DNA of 14,678 nucleotides. Origin: Rothia mucilaginosa ATCC 25296 (GTDB lineage: Bacteria > Actinomycetota > Actinomycetes > Actinomycetales > Micrococcaceae). Positions 7,506 to 14,402 of the stretch are shown here, piece by piece. The notes under the pieces are model-generated. The model worked only from the letters and a program-made list of their open reading frames with translations. It made no database searches and had not been told where the DNA came from. The position numbers were made by a program, and so were the translations under genes. Numbering within the stretch: position 1 is the first letter of the stretch; every line of letters begins with the position of its first letter. The stretch is taken from positions 1-14,678 of the forward strand of contig NZ_ACVO01000006.1 of assembly GCF_000175615.1 (NCBI RefSeq), given 5' to 3'.

Positions 7506-8565
7506 AGCTACGGGTTCGAAGCCCTATAGCGAGGACGAAGCGTACCTCTACGAGACGTACGTGACCGAGGACGGCATTGAGGTGCCGCCGCCTACTAAGG
7601 TGATGGGTCCGCGCCGTCTTGCCCGCTACCGTGAAGAAGTTGCCGAGTACCTGCGTGCAGCCCGCCGCGGTGAGCCCGCGAAGCCTGTTGCGAATATGGG
7701 CTCCGTGATTCATGCGGACGCTATTGACCCGCAGGTTCTGGCCGTTCAGCGTCGTTTTGCGGCGTTGGCGGCTCAGGGCAAGATTGACACTGAGGCGAAC
7801 GATGAGGAGAAGCTGCACGAGCCTGCTCCTCTGACCAGTAGCCTGCGTGTTCTGCGCCCCGAAGAGATCGCGCAGAACCGTGTGGATGCGACCAGCCCCT
7901 CCGCGGTGGATAACCCGATGACCTCTTCGATCCCGGTCATTGCCGTGGTCAAGGAGGAGAAGCCGGAACCCGAGCTGCACCAGTACCTGGTGCGCGATGA
8001 GCCGAAGGTTGAGGAGCTGGACAGCTCTGACGTTGAGGCTGAGCAGACTGAGGTCGCTTCCGTTGAGGAAGAGACCGTTGAGGTTGCTGAGGTTGAAGAG
8101 TCTGCTGACGAGCTGCCCACCCGCGTGAGCGCAGTGAACGCGCAGGGTCTTGACCTGAGCGTGCTGGATAGCGCCTCCGCTGGTGACACCGTGGATTCGG
8201 TGGATGGTGACCCGACTGTTGCTCTGAGCCCGGATGAGGTTGAGGAGCTGCTACAGCGCATGGTGGATCGTCAGGATCCCGAAGAATCTGCTGCTCTGGT
8301 TGAAGAGGTTACCGAGGACGCTGAGGAGTCTGAGGAAGCCGCGAAGGATGCAGAGTCCAAGGTTGCTGATTCTAAGGTTGCTAAGTCCAAGTCTGCTCCG
8401 GTACCTTCCGCTGAGGCTTCCAAGGAGTCCGCTTCTAAGGGCGCTGTTGAGAAGACTGAAGAGGTTCTGCAGCCTGCGCAGAAGGCCTCCCTGGCGTGGC
8501 TGTGGATTGTGCTGCTGCTCGCCCTGGTCGTTGTTGGTCTGATTATGATTTTTGGCCCTAAGTAG
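7498..8565 (+). CDS. Acidic protein with single C-terminal membrane anchor, function unknown
   Basis: I do not recognise this 355-residue protein. Residues 1 to ~100 look folded ([40 protein letters not shown]). The middle is long and very acidic, rich in Glu, Val, Ala and Ser and probably disordered. The only strong hydrophobic stretch is at the extreme C-terminus (about 332-353, [21 protein letters not shown]) followed by GPK, so the protein is probably tail-anchored with its bulk in the cytoplasm. There is no signal peptide. ATG 7498 is preferred to the in-frame ATG 7453, because GAGGGA (7488-7493) precedes it and the extra 15 residues would lie wholly within nadD. It sits between nadD and rsfS and is likely cotranscribed, so a membrane-linked role in this housekeeping operon is possible but unproven. 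Confidence 0.85.
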   Translation: MSEATGSKPYSEDEAYLYETYVTEDGIEVPPPTKVMGPRRLARYREEVAEYLRAARRGEPAKPVANMGSVIHADAIDPQVLAVQRRFAALAAQGKIDTEANDEEKLHEPAPLTSSLRVLRPEEIAQNRVDATSPSAVDNPMTSSIPVIAVVKEEKPEPELHQYLVRDEPKVEELDSSDVEAEQTEVASVEEETVEVAEVEESADELPTRVSAVNAQGLDLSVLDSASAGDTVDSVDGDPTVALSPDEVEELLQRMVDRQDPEESAALVEEVTEDAEESEEAAKDAESKVADSKVAKSKSAPVPSAEASKESASKGAVEKTEEVLQPAQKASLAWLWIVLLLALVVVGLIMIFGPK

Positions 8566-8596
8566 GCCGTGAACAATGCATCCCTGTTGCGGGTGC

Positions 8597-8619
8597 TGCC
8601 GGCGGGTGTTCTGCCGGCA
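8597..8619 (+). promoter_or_regulatory. Hairpin abutting the rsfS ribosome binding site
   Basis: A 7-bp perfect stem TGCCGGC/GCCGGCA (8597-8603 with 8613-8619), 9-nt loop, ends right where the AAGGAAGGA ribosome binding site (8619-8627) begins. It could tune initiation of rsfS, or insulate it from the upstream gene in the same transcript. Confidence 0.4.
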
Positions 8620-8631
8620 AGGAAGGAAAAT

Positions 8632-9069
8632 ATGACTGCTGCACAGTCCTCGGTTGAGGCTCTGCGCATTGCCGCCCGCGCTGCGGAGGAGAAGCAGGGA
8701 ACGAACCTGTTCGCTGTGGATGCATCCGACGCGATGGGTCTGATTGATGGCTTCCTGGTGGTTTCTGCCCACAATGAGCGCCTCGTGAACGCTGTTGCGG
8801 ATGAGGTTGAGGACGCTCTGCGTGAGCAGGCTGACCTGAAGCCGGTCCGCCGTGAGGGTCGTTCCTCGGGTCGTTGGATTCTGCTGGACTTCGGCGATAT
8901 TGTCGTGCACGTTCAGCATGAGGAGGACCGCGAGTTCTACGCTCTGGATCGTCTGTGGGCTGAGGCCCCGCGTATTGAGCTGGGCGTTGAGAACGAGGCT
9001 CCCTTCGACATTGAGGGTGAGACTGAGGAAGATGCTGCACGCATCATTCCCGCTCAGGATGAGGCGTAG
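8632..9069 (+). CDS. rsfS: Ribosome silencing factor RsfS
   Basis: Binds L14 on the 50S subunit and blocks joining with the 30S, reducing translation in starvation or stationary phase. The 145-residue product carries the DUF143/Iojap core from about 8 to 115, including GTNLFAVDASDAM, DGFLVVSAHNERLVNAVADEV and the signature WILLDFGDIVVHVQHEEDRE with FYALDRLW. ATG 8632 follows AAGGAAGGA (8619-8627) and gives the usual N-terminus; an in-frame upstream start at 8569 would not. The last ~30 residues are acidic and variable. Pairing with nadD in one operon is a common bacterial arrangement. Confidence 0.95.
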   Translation: MTAAQSSVEALRIAARAAEEKQGTNLFAVDASDAMGLIDGFLVVSAHNERLVNAVADEVEDALREQADLKPVRREGRSSGRWILLDFGDIVVHVQHEEDREFYALDRLWAEAPRIELGVENEAPFDIEGETEEDAARIIPAQDEA

Positions 9070-9094
9070 GCTTCTGCTTGATTTTTAGCTGATG

Positions 9095-9147
9095 AGGGGT
9101 GGGCTCTGCTGGCGCTGTATGGTGCCGCGGGGTCCGCCCTTCTTGCT
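9095..9147 (+). terminator. Probable terminator of the nadD-rsfS operon
   Basis: A 12-bp stem with four G-U pairs (9095-9106 with 9130-9141) encloses a smaller inner stem GGCGC/GTGCC (9111-9115 with 9122-9126). The pyrimidine-rich CTTGCTT follows. It lies 26 nt after the rsfS stop. It is weaker than the other terminators because of the wobbles and interrupted U-tract. Confidence 0.45.
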
Positions 9148-9186
9148 TAGCCGCCGGGAACTTTTTGGAGTTTTGGGTGCGCGGGT

Positions 9187-9216
9187 TTGCATCGCTGTCC
9201 GTGGTGTGTGTAATAT
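9187..9216 (+). promoter_or_regulatory. Promoter of tRNA-Ala
   Basis: TTGCAT (9187-9192), an 18-nt spacer and TAATAT (9211-9216) form a good sigma-A-type promoter. The predicted start near 9223 leaves a ~30-nt leader before the tRNA. Confidence 0.6.
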
Positions 9217-9252
9217 ATTCATGTTGCCTCGTTGAGGTCACTAACAGAATAT

Positions 9253-9325
9253 GGGGATATGGCGCAGCTGGTAGCGCACCTGCATGGCATGCAGGGGGTC
9301 AGGGGTTCGAGTCCCCTTATCTCCA
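9253..9325 (+). tRNA. tRNA-Ala (anticodon GGC)
   Basis: A full 73-nt cloverleaf is present. The acceptor GGGGATA (9253-9259) pairs with TATCTCC (9318-9324). The D-stem is GCGC/GCGC, the anticodon stem is CCTGC/GCAGG with loop ATGGCAT, and the T-arm is AGGGG-TTCGAGT-CCCCT. The anticodon GGC (9286-9288) reads GCC and GCU alanine codons. The acceptor shows the G3-U70 wobble pair that is the alanine identity element. The discriminator is A (9325), and the 3' CCA is not encoded, so it must be added by nucleotidyltransferase. It stands alone with its own promoter and terminator. Confidence 0.98.
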
Positions 9326-9347
9326 CGTTTTCTCGGTTGAGGAGCTT

Positions 9348-9378
9348 ATCGCCCGGTTCTTGTGAATCGGGCGATTTT
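9348..9378 (+). terminator. Terminator of tRNA-Ala
   Basis: A 12-bp stem (9348-9359 with 9364-9375, outer part ATCGCCCG/CGGGCGAT, one G-U pair) with a 4-nt loop ends in TTTT (9375-9378). It lies 22 nt downstream of the mature tRNA. Confidence 0.85.
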
Positions 9379-9436
9379 GCTATCCACTGATAACTCTCGA
9401 TAGTCAACAACGCAGTTCATAGTTGAGGAGAAGTGC

Positions 9437-10411
9437 ATGGGAGCGCACGCACATCACGGCCACGTCGGGCACCACGGGCATCACCACGACCATTCGCATG
9501 CCCCGAGCCCGGAGGATGCCGCCTCGATGCGTCCGCGCCTGCTGATTGCGTTCAGCTTGGCGGTCGTTATTGTGTTGGCGCAGGCGATCGGTTCGTTGGT
9601 CACCGGAAGTCTCGCGCTGCTGACTGATACGGCGCACGCGCTGGCGGATGCCTCGGGCCTGCTGGTGGCGCTCACGGCGGCTTCGCTGATGACGCGCCCG
9701 GCAACGTCCCGCCGCACGTGGGGTTTTCGCCGTATTGAGGTGCTGGCTGCGCTGGGTCAGTCGGTGCTGCTACTGGCGGTGGGTATCTACACGGCGGTGG
9801 AGGGCGTGCATCGCCTGTTTGCCCCGCCGGAGGTGCCCGGCACCGAGCTGCTGATCTTTGGTGTGGTTGGCCTGGTGGCGAACGCTATTGGTATTGCGGT
9901 GCTGGCTACGGCGAGGAACGCGAACTTCAATATGCGTGCCGCGTTCCTGGAGGTGCTCAATGACGCCCTGGGTTCGCTGGGTGTGATTGTGGCGGCTATC
10001 GTGATTTGGCTGACCGGCTTCTACCAGGCGGACGCTCTTGCGGGTCTGTTCATTGCGGCGCTGATTGTGCCGCGTGCGATGCGCCTGATGAAGCAGACGA
10101 CTGCGGTGCTCATGGAGTTCACCCCGGACGGTCTGGATTTGGACGCGATGCGTGAGCACATGCTGCGCGTTGAGGGTGTGGTGGAGGTGCACGATGTGCA
10201 CGCTTCGATGGTGGCGACCGGTCTGCCGGTGGTGACCGCACACGTGGTGGTTGCCGATTCGTGCTTCCATGACGGGTCTGCGGTGGCGATTTTGGACCGT
10301 ATCCGTTCGTGCGTGGCGGGTCATTTTGAGGTGTCGGTGGAGCATTCGACGTTCCAGCTGGAGACTGCCGAGTTGGGTGGCCGTGAGCCGGCTTCGATTC
10401 GCCACCCCTAG
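9437..10411 (+). CDS. Cation diffusion facilitator metal exporter (CzcD/ZitB-like)
   Basis: Proton-coupled inner-membrane exporter, by family most likely for Zn2+ or a related divalent metal. The 324-residue protein has a His-rich cytoplasmic N-terminus (11 His among the first 21 residues), about six membrane segments between 33 and 215, and a C-terminal cytoplasmic metal-binding domain (about 216-310, with HDVHASMV and HVVV). The TM2 site is canonical, D64-TA-H67-ALA-D71 (HxxxD). In TM5 the usual HxxxD is E172-VLN-D176, with Glu in place of the first His, which might alter metal preference. ATG 9437 is preceded by GAGGAG (9425-9430). No metal-responsive regulator gene is adjacent. Confidence 0.92.
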   Translation: MGAHAHHGHVGHHGHHHDHSHAPSPEDAASMRPRLLIAFSLAVVIVLAQAIGSLVTGSLALLTDTAHALADASGLLVALTAASLMTRPATSRRTWGFRRIEVLAALGQSVLLLAVGIYTAVEGVHRLFAPPEVPGTELLIFGVVGLVANAIGIAVLATARNANFNMRAAFLEVLNDALGSLGVIVAAIVIWLTGFYQADALAGLFIAALIVPRAMRLMKQTTAVLMEFTPDGLDLDAMREHMLRVEGVVEVHDVHASMVATGLPVVTAHVVVADSCFHDGSAVAILDRIRSCVAGHFEVSVEHSTFQLETAELGGREPASIRHP

Positions 10412-10417
10412 GCTGTG

Positions 10418-10443
10418 CCCGTAGGTTTTGCCCATAGATTTTG
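10418..10443 (+). repeat. 13-nt imperfect tandem duplication
   Basis: CCCGTAGGTTTTG (10418-10430) is followed directly by CCCATAGATTTTG (10431-10443), 11 of 13 bases identical. It begins 7 nt after the transporter stop codon. Confidence 0.7.
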
Positions 10444-10476
10444 CTTGAGCTTCGTCGGAGGTTCTGCCCGCCGCGG

Positions 10477-10504
10477 TAAATTACGGCAGATAAATTACGG
10501 CAGA
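10477..10504 (+). repeat. 14-nt perfect tandem duplication
   Basis: TAAATTACGGCAGA occurs twice head to tail (10477-10490 and 10491-10504), followed by a partial third unit, AAACGGCA. It could be a direct-repeat operator or a slippage product. Confidence 0.85.
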
Positions 10505-10631
10505 AAACGGCAAACCAGAACAGGTACCAGAGCCTGAAATAGCGGGGGAGAAGTGACCGTTATATTTGGTGGCTTCAACACGCAAAAGATACACTCTTTA
10601 GGGAGCAAAAGGTGCTCCTCACCCACACACT

Positions 10632-10662
10632 TTGACAGGCCCGCTGGCTGGCTCTTTAGCTT
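10632..10662 (+). promoter_or_regulatory. Candidate glsA promoter
   Basis: A perfect -35 hexamer TTGACA (10632-10637) is followed by weak -10 candidates, TTTAGC (10655, 17-nt spacer) or TAGCTT (10657, 19-nt spacer). The start would leave a leader of about 130 nt. An alternative -10, TAGAAT (10747-10752), closer to the gene lacks a -35. Confidence 0.35.
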
Positions 10663-10728
10663 GGTAGCCGCGGTAGCCTGCAACGATGAGCGCCTCAGCC
10701 CAGCTGAAACGGAATAGCTGAAACGGAA
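10663..10728 (+). repeat. Further short direct repeats before glsA
   Basis: GGTAGCC occurs at 10663 and 10672 (9-nt period). AGCTGAAACGGAA occurs at 10702-10714 and 10716-10728 (14-nt period), all identical. Both pairs lie between the candidate -35 element and the glsA start, where direct repeats can serve as regulator sites. Confidence 0.75.
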
Positions 10729-10795
10729 CAGCGGGCGGGCGCATCCTAGAATTTTTGACGAGAACAACCACGATTAGCAGCAGATACGGAACACT

Positions 10796-12196
10796 ATGCA
10801 TTCACCTATTGCCACTTACCTGACCGAGACCCTCGAGTCGGTCGCTTCTGATACCTCCGGTGAGTTGGCAAACTACATTCCGGAACTTGCCGCCGTGGAC
10901 CCGGACAAGCTTGCCGCGTCTATCGCCATGGTTGATGGTGAGCAGTACGCCGCCGGTGACTCCGATGTGGAGTTCACGATCCAGTCGATTTCTAAGCCGT
11001 TCGTGTACGCCCTGGCGCTCGCGGACCGCGGCTATGATGACGTGCTTGCGAAGGTGGGTGTGGAGCCTTCCGGTGAGCCGTTCAACGAGCTGTCCCTGGA
11101 GGACGGCTCCGGTAAGCCGCTGAACCCGATGATTAACGCGGGTGCGATTACCACCCATTCGCTGGTGGGCCCTCCCGGTGCGACTCAGGGCGAGCGCATG
11201 GAGCGCGTCATTTCTGGTCTGTCTGCGTTTGCGGGCCGTCGCCTGTCGGTGAATGAGCGCGTGTACGAGTCTGAGCTGGAGCACGCGCACCGCAACTACG
11301 CGATTGCGCACATGCTGCGCGGCCACGGCATCCTGACCGGTGACCCGACTGTGGCGGTGCAGGGTTATACCCGCCAGTGCTCGCTGATGGTGACGGTTAA
11401 GGATTTGGCGTTGATGGCGGCGACTTTGGCGAACTATGGTGTGCATCCGGTGACGGGTGAGCAGGTGGTTCCTAAGACTGTGGTGCGTCAGGTGCTGAGC
11501 GTCATGTTCACGTGCGGTATGTATAACTCTGCGGGTGACTGGGCAACCCAGGTGGGCGTGCCGGCGAAGAGCGGCGTGGGCGGCGGCATTATTGGTGCTG
11601 TGCCCGGTCAGCTGGGTGTGGCGACGTTCTCGCCGCGTCTGGACGGTCACGGTAACAGTGTGCGCGGTGTGGAGCTGTTTGAGCAGTTCTCTGATGACAT
11701 GGGCATGCATGTGATGAACGTGCCGACGGTGGCTCGTTCGGCGTTGCGTGCGAACTACCAGATCGGTTCGGGCGATGAGTCTATGCGCCTGATTCAGTTG
11801 CAGGGCCGCATCCGTTTTGCGGGTGTGGAGCGCGTAATCCGTGAGATTGTGGAATCCCCGATGGAGGGTTCGAAGGTCGCCCTGGATGTGACGCGCGTGT
11901 ACGCGGTGGATGAGGTCGCTCAGAGCATGCTCCTGGAGCTGATGCGTCGTCTGCGGAATGACGGGTACAAGGTGTACCTGATTGATAATGACGAGACGAT
12001 CACGAATACGGATGCGCTGCGCAGCATGGGTGTGAAGGTTTTGACGAACCCGGCGGCGGTGACTTCTGCTGAGTCGGATGCTGAGCGTGTGGCTGAGGCG
12101 GACGCCGAAGAGGCTGCGGAGGCTGCAGCGCTGGAGGCACTGAATGCGTTGGAATCCGCTCAGGCGGAGCAGCCGGAAGCTCCGGAGTCCGAGTAG
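10796..12196 (+). CDS. glsA: Glutaminase A with C-terminal STAS domain
   Basis: Hydrolyses L-glutamine to glutamate and ammonia in the cytosol. Residues 1 to ~310 form the serine-dependent, beta-lactamase-like glutaminase fold. The nucleophile and general base are the SxxK motif S64-IS-K67 (in QSISKPF). The substrate-binding blocks LNPMINAGAI, ELEHAHRNYAIAHML, CGMYNSAGDWA and AKSGVGGGIIGAVPG are all present. Residues ~335-425 (LQGRIRFAGVERVIRE to SMGVKVLTN) resemble a STAS domain, giving 466 residues instead of the ~310 of E. coli glutaminases. Long glutaminases of about this size are known in actinobacteria, including Micrococcus. The last ~45 residues are Ala/Glu-rich and probably disordered. 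ATG 10796 gives a normal start, with only a weak GGA ribosome binding site. Confidence 0.94.
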   Translation: MHSPIATYLTETLESVASDTSGELANYIPELAAVDPDKLAASIAMVDGEQYAAGDSDVEFTIQSISKPFVYALALADRGYDDVLAKVGVEPSGEPFNELSLEDGSGKPLNPMINAGAITTHSLVGPPGATQGERMERVISGLSAFAGRRLSVNERVYESELEHAHRNYAIAHMLRGHGILTGDPTVAVQGYTRQCSLMVTVKDLALMAATLANYGVHPVTGEQVVPKTVVRQVLSVMFTCGMYNSAGDWATQVGVPAKSGVGGGIIGAVPGQLGVATFSPRLDGHGNSVRGVELFEQFSDDMGMHVMNVPTVARSALRANYQIGSGDESMRLIQLQGRIRFAGVERVIREIVESPMEGSKVALDVTRVYAVDEVAQSMLLELMRRLRNDGYKVYLIDNDETITNTDALRSMGVKVLTNPAAVTSAESDAERVAEADAEEAAEAAALEALNALESAQAEQPEAPESE

Positions 12197-12245
12197 GTTT
12201 CTCTCCGCGTACTTGGATGTACGATTGTGTGAACTTATATATTGA

Positions 12246-12296
12246 GGCCCCTTTCCCGGGCGCGTTGTGAATGCGTTCTGGGGGAGGGGTCTTGCT
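12246..12296 (+). terminator. Probable terminator of glsA
   Basis: A 12-bp stem with three G-U pairs (12246-12257 with 12280-12291, core CCCCTTTCCC with GGGGGAGGGG) and a 22-nt loop is followed by only a short T-containing tail (TTGCTG). It lies 49 nt after the glsA stop. Confidence 0.5.
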
Positions 12297-12425
12297 GTGC
12301 TTAGAATTGCACCTTGCGCTGTAGCTGTACCTTGATTATCTGGCGTGCGGGTAGCTTAGTGTACTGAGCGTGGTCTTCGGTGAGTGAGGGGACTGAAAGT
12401 ACGTAGAGGTTCTTTAATAGCGCAG

Positions 12426-12454
12426 TTGTTAATCATTAAGTAATATTTTGAATT
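12426..12454 (+). promoter_or_regulatory. Weak candidate promoter of the deacetylase gene
   Basis: TTGTTA (12426-12431), a 17-nt spacer and TGAATT (12449-12454) lie in a markedly AT-rich stretch (12413-12470) before the gene. TAATAT at 12441 is a better -10 but has no matching -35. The rest of the 297-nt spacer from 12197 shows nothing else convincing. Confidence 0.3.
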
Positions 12455-12493
12455 TTTCGATAGCTAACAGTGGTCTCATCATACACTCGTAAT

Positions 12494-13492
12494 ATGAACA
12501 CTGTTCCACACTCAGAAACACCTATCACTACTCGTCAATCCACTATTACTGACCCCACCGCTGACCGGGCGGTGGCGGGTGCTTCTGCCCGCGCATCCAT
12601 GGGGCGACGGGAACTCTTACAACACGTTGGTACCTTTGGTCTGGGTGCGGTGGGCTTCGGCGTGCTGGGTCTTGGCCTCACTGGTTGTACCCCATCGAGC
12701 AGCCCGTCCGGTAGTGCGTCGGGTAGCGCCTCGGCGAGCCCTTCTTCGGCCCCTTCGGCAAGCTCGGCGGCTGCCCCTTCCGCATCTGGCTCCGCAACGG
12801 GTACTGCATCCCCGACCGCCGCGGCATCTAAGACCGATTCTGCGACTGCGACCTCGTCGAACCCGGTTCCCGAAGCTCGTGCCTGGACTGGCCCGCAGAC
12901 CGGCCTGTCCGGTGAGGGCAAGTATATTGCGTGGACGGTCGATGACGGCGCCGACCCGGAGGTGGTACGCGCCTACGCGGAGTTTTCCCGCCGTACCGGC
13001 ACGCGCCTCACCTTCTTTATCAACGGTCAGTACCCGGCGTTTAGGCAGCATCGTGACCTGTTGTTGCCGCTGGTGAAGAGCGGTCAGTTGCAGATTGCGA
13101 ACCATACGTATAGTCATGCGGCGTTGACGAGCCTGACGGATGAGCAGATTGTTCAGGAGTTGACCCGTAATGATGAGGAGATTAGTCGCCTGTTTGGGGT
13201 GTCTTCGAAGCCGTATTTCCGCCCGCCGTACGGGTATTATGATGCGCGCGTGTTGGCGGCTGCGGCGTCGTGTGGTTTTACGCGCCCGGTTCTGTGGTAC
13301 GGGTCGTTGGCGGATTCGTCTAATATTTCTTCGGCTGAGGTGTATGCCTATGCGGAGAAGTATGCATTGGCTCAGCATATTGTGATTGGGCATTTGAATT
13401 ATCGGGGTGTGGTGTCTGAGCTGGACCGTATTCGGGCGTTGTTGGATCGGCGCGGGTTGAAGACGGTGACGATTCGCGACTATTACGGGTAG
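12494..13492 (+). CDS. Lipoprotein polysaccharide deacetylase (NodB domain)
   Basis: Probably removes N-acetyl groups from a cell-envelope polysaccharide or peptidoglycan outside the membrane. The 332-residue protein (from ATG 12494) has a long polar N-region, a twin-arginine-like GRRELLQ (37-43), a hydrophobic core and the lipobox LTGC (Cys65), so it may be a Tat-exported lipoprotein. A Ser/Ala/Thr-rich linker spans about 66-135. The NodB domain follows. Motif 1 is WTVDDG (D150, D151), motif 2 is HTYSH (H204, H208), motif 3 is RPPYG (R243-Y246), and there is a late IGHLN. These give the Asp-His-His metal site and catalytic Asp. No start has a good ribosome binding site. GTG 12470 (8 residues longer) and ATG 12599 (right before the twin Arg) are alternatives. 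Substrate is unknown. Confidence 0.88.
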   Translation: MNTVPHSETPITTRQSTITDPTADRAVAGASARASMGRRELLQHVGTFGLGAVGFGVLGLGLTGCTPSSSPSGSASGSASASPSSAPSASSAAAPSASGSATGTASPTAAASKTDSATATSSNPVPEARAWTGPQTGLSGEGKYIAWTVDDGADPEVVRAYAEFSRRTGTRLTFFINGQYPAFRQHRDLLLPLVKSGQLQIANHTYSHAALTSLTDEQIVQELTRNDEEISRLFGVSSKPYFRPPYGYYDARVLAAAASCGFTRPVLWYGSLADSSNISSAEVYAYAEKYALAQHIVIGHLNYRGVVSELDRIRALLDRRGLKTVTIRDYYG

Positions 13493-13541
13493 TGCGGGGG
13501 AGACCCGGCGAGGGGTTCCGGTGGGTATACTGGGAGGCATG

Positions 13542-13811
13542 ATGAAGCTTCCTCAGAACCCTCTCCTTCGGCAGGTGCACCGCTTCCGTGAGTCGCTGTT
13601 GCTTCTGCTGTATTACTCGCTGTCTTTTCTGGGTGTGCGGTGGATGCGCACGGGGCATCCGCGTGTGGCGGCGGTGTGGTCTGTGGGTTTGTGGCTGAAT
13701 TTGGTGGTGCGCGGTATGGGCCAGGTGGTGCGTATGCTGGTGCCGGTCCTGCAGGATGCGGAGGCGCGCCGTGCTCGTGCTGAGCGTGCCCGCGCCTACC
13801 AGCCGCGCTAA
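13542..13811 (+). CDS. Small membrane protein, function unknown
   Basis: I do not recognise this 89-residue protein. A basic N-terminus is followed by two hydrophobic stretches (about 17-34, ESLLLLLYYSLSFLGVRW, and 43-65, starting VAAVWSVGLWLNLVV). It closes with a highly basic Arg/Ala-rich helix (DAEARRARAERARAYQPR) likely to stay in the cytoplasm. ATG 13542 has GGGAGG (13532-13537) at workable spacing. GTG 13521, preceded by GAGGGG (13510-13515), would add 7 residues and is a real alternative. It starts 49 nt after the deacetylase, so the two may be cotranscribed. It ends at the shared palindromic terminator. Confidence 0.7.
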   Translation: MKLPQNPLLRQVHRFRESLLLLLYYSLSFLGVRWMRTGHPRVAAVWSVGLWLNLVVRGMGQVVRMLVPVLQDAEARRARAERARAYQPR

Positions 13812-13848
13812 CCTCACCGGCTGAGCTAACAGAACGAGGCTGATACGA

Positions 13849-13888
13849 CGAAGCCCCCTCGTACTAGAAATAGTACGAGGGGGCTTCG
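13849..13888. terminator. 18-bp palindrome, bidirectional terminator with GAAA tetraloop
   Basis: A perfect 18-bp inverted repeat (13849-13866 with 13871-13888; arm contains GCCCCCTCGTACTA) is capped by GAAA. It lies 37 nt after the small membrane protein gene and 20 nt beyond the stop of the converging lipoprotein gene, so it can end both transcripts. Neither side has a proper U-tract. The left arm plus loop recurs at 14527-14547. Confidence 0.8.
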
Positions 13889-13908
13889 CTATAAGGACAG
13901 ACGGAAGC

Positions 13909-14385
13909 CTAGCGCTTCTTCTTCGGCTCGCACGCCACACCGTCACCATCAGAATCAAGACCAGGGCGGTAACCCGGCTCGCCACGATGCAACGGCGCCG
14001 CGCCAGCTGCACGTACCGCATCACAATTCTTGTAGTAAACACTCGACTGCGCCGGAGCCTGCTGAACCGGCTGCGCGGGAGCTTGCTGAGCGGGAGCCTC
14101 AGCCACCGGCGCCTCCGCGGAAGGTGCCTCAGCCGCCGGTGCCTGCACGGGAGCCTCAGTAGTCGGAACCGGAGACGGGGTTACCGTCGGGGTAGGAGAC
14201 TCCGAAGGAGTCGCAGACGCACTCGGAGAAGAACTAGGGGTAGCTGAAACCGAAGGGCTAGCAGAAACAGACGTCGACGATGACGCAGAAGGCACAGACT
14301 TCGGAGCGCGAACAGACGAAGAGCAACCAGTCAGCAGCAGAGCACCCGCAAGAACACCAGCGGTCGCGGTGTGAATTTTCAACAC
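13909..14385 (-). CDS. Excalibur-domain lipoprotein
   Basis: A 158-residue secreted lipoprotein. Residues 1-21 form a signal peptide ending in the lipobox LLTGC (Cys21). About 22-114 is a Ser/Pro/Thr/Ala-rich linker with repeated EAP and QAPAQ units, suited to crossing the cell wall. The end (117-153) is an excalibur calcium-binding domain: YYKNC with C121, then the EF-hand-like loop D144-S-D146-G-D148-GVAC152-E153. The cysteines probably form a disulfide. Such domains occur on extracellular actinobacterial and Bacillus proteins, sometimes with nucleases, but here the domain stands alone, so the role is open. The GTG start (14385-14383) has AAGGA five bases upstream. Confidence 0.9.
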   Translation of the reverse strand: MLKIHTATAGVLAGALLLTGCSSSVRAPKSVPSASSSTSVSASPSVSATPSSSPSASATPSESPTPTVTPSPVPTTEAPVQAPAAEAPSAEAPVAEAPAQQAPAQPVQQAPAQSSVYYKNCDAVRAAGAAPLHRGEPGYRPGLDSDGDGVACEPKKKR

Positions 14386-14402
14386 AATATTCCTTTATAA
14401 AG

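Larger units (their letters stand above)
10412..10795 (+). other. 384-nt region upstream of glsA with tandem duplications
   Basis: This AT-richer stretch holds several short tandem duplications (listed separately), a 6-bp hairpin GGAGCA/TGCTCC (10602-10607 with 10613-10618), and a candidate promoter with a perfect TTGACA at 10632. I see no clear terminator for the upstream transporter gene. Reading frames here, including one of 90 codons on the minus strand, show no protein character. Confidence 0.6.

Noticed and set aside
9099..9365. 88-codon open frame on the plus strand
   Set aside because: It reads straight through the tRNA-Ala gene and its promoter. The apparent peptide from the tRNA portion is a well-known annotation artefact.
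10495..10767. 90-codon minus-strand frame in the spacer before glsA
   Set aside because: No plausible ribosome binding site or recognisable domain, and it spans the tandem repeats and candidate promoter.
10802..11710. 302-codon frame antisense to glsA
   Set aside because: His/Arg-rich shadow with no domain; the glutaminase motifs are intact in the opposite strand.
12617..13540. 307-codon frame antisense to the deacetylase
   Set aside because: Arg-rich shadow; the end of it is a complement of the Ser/Ala linker codons.
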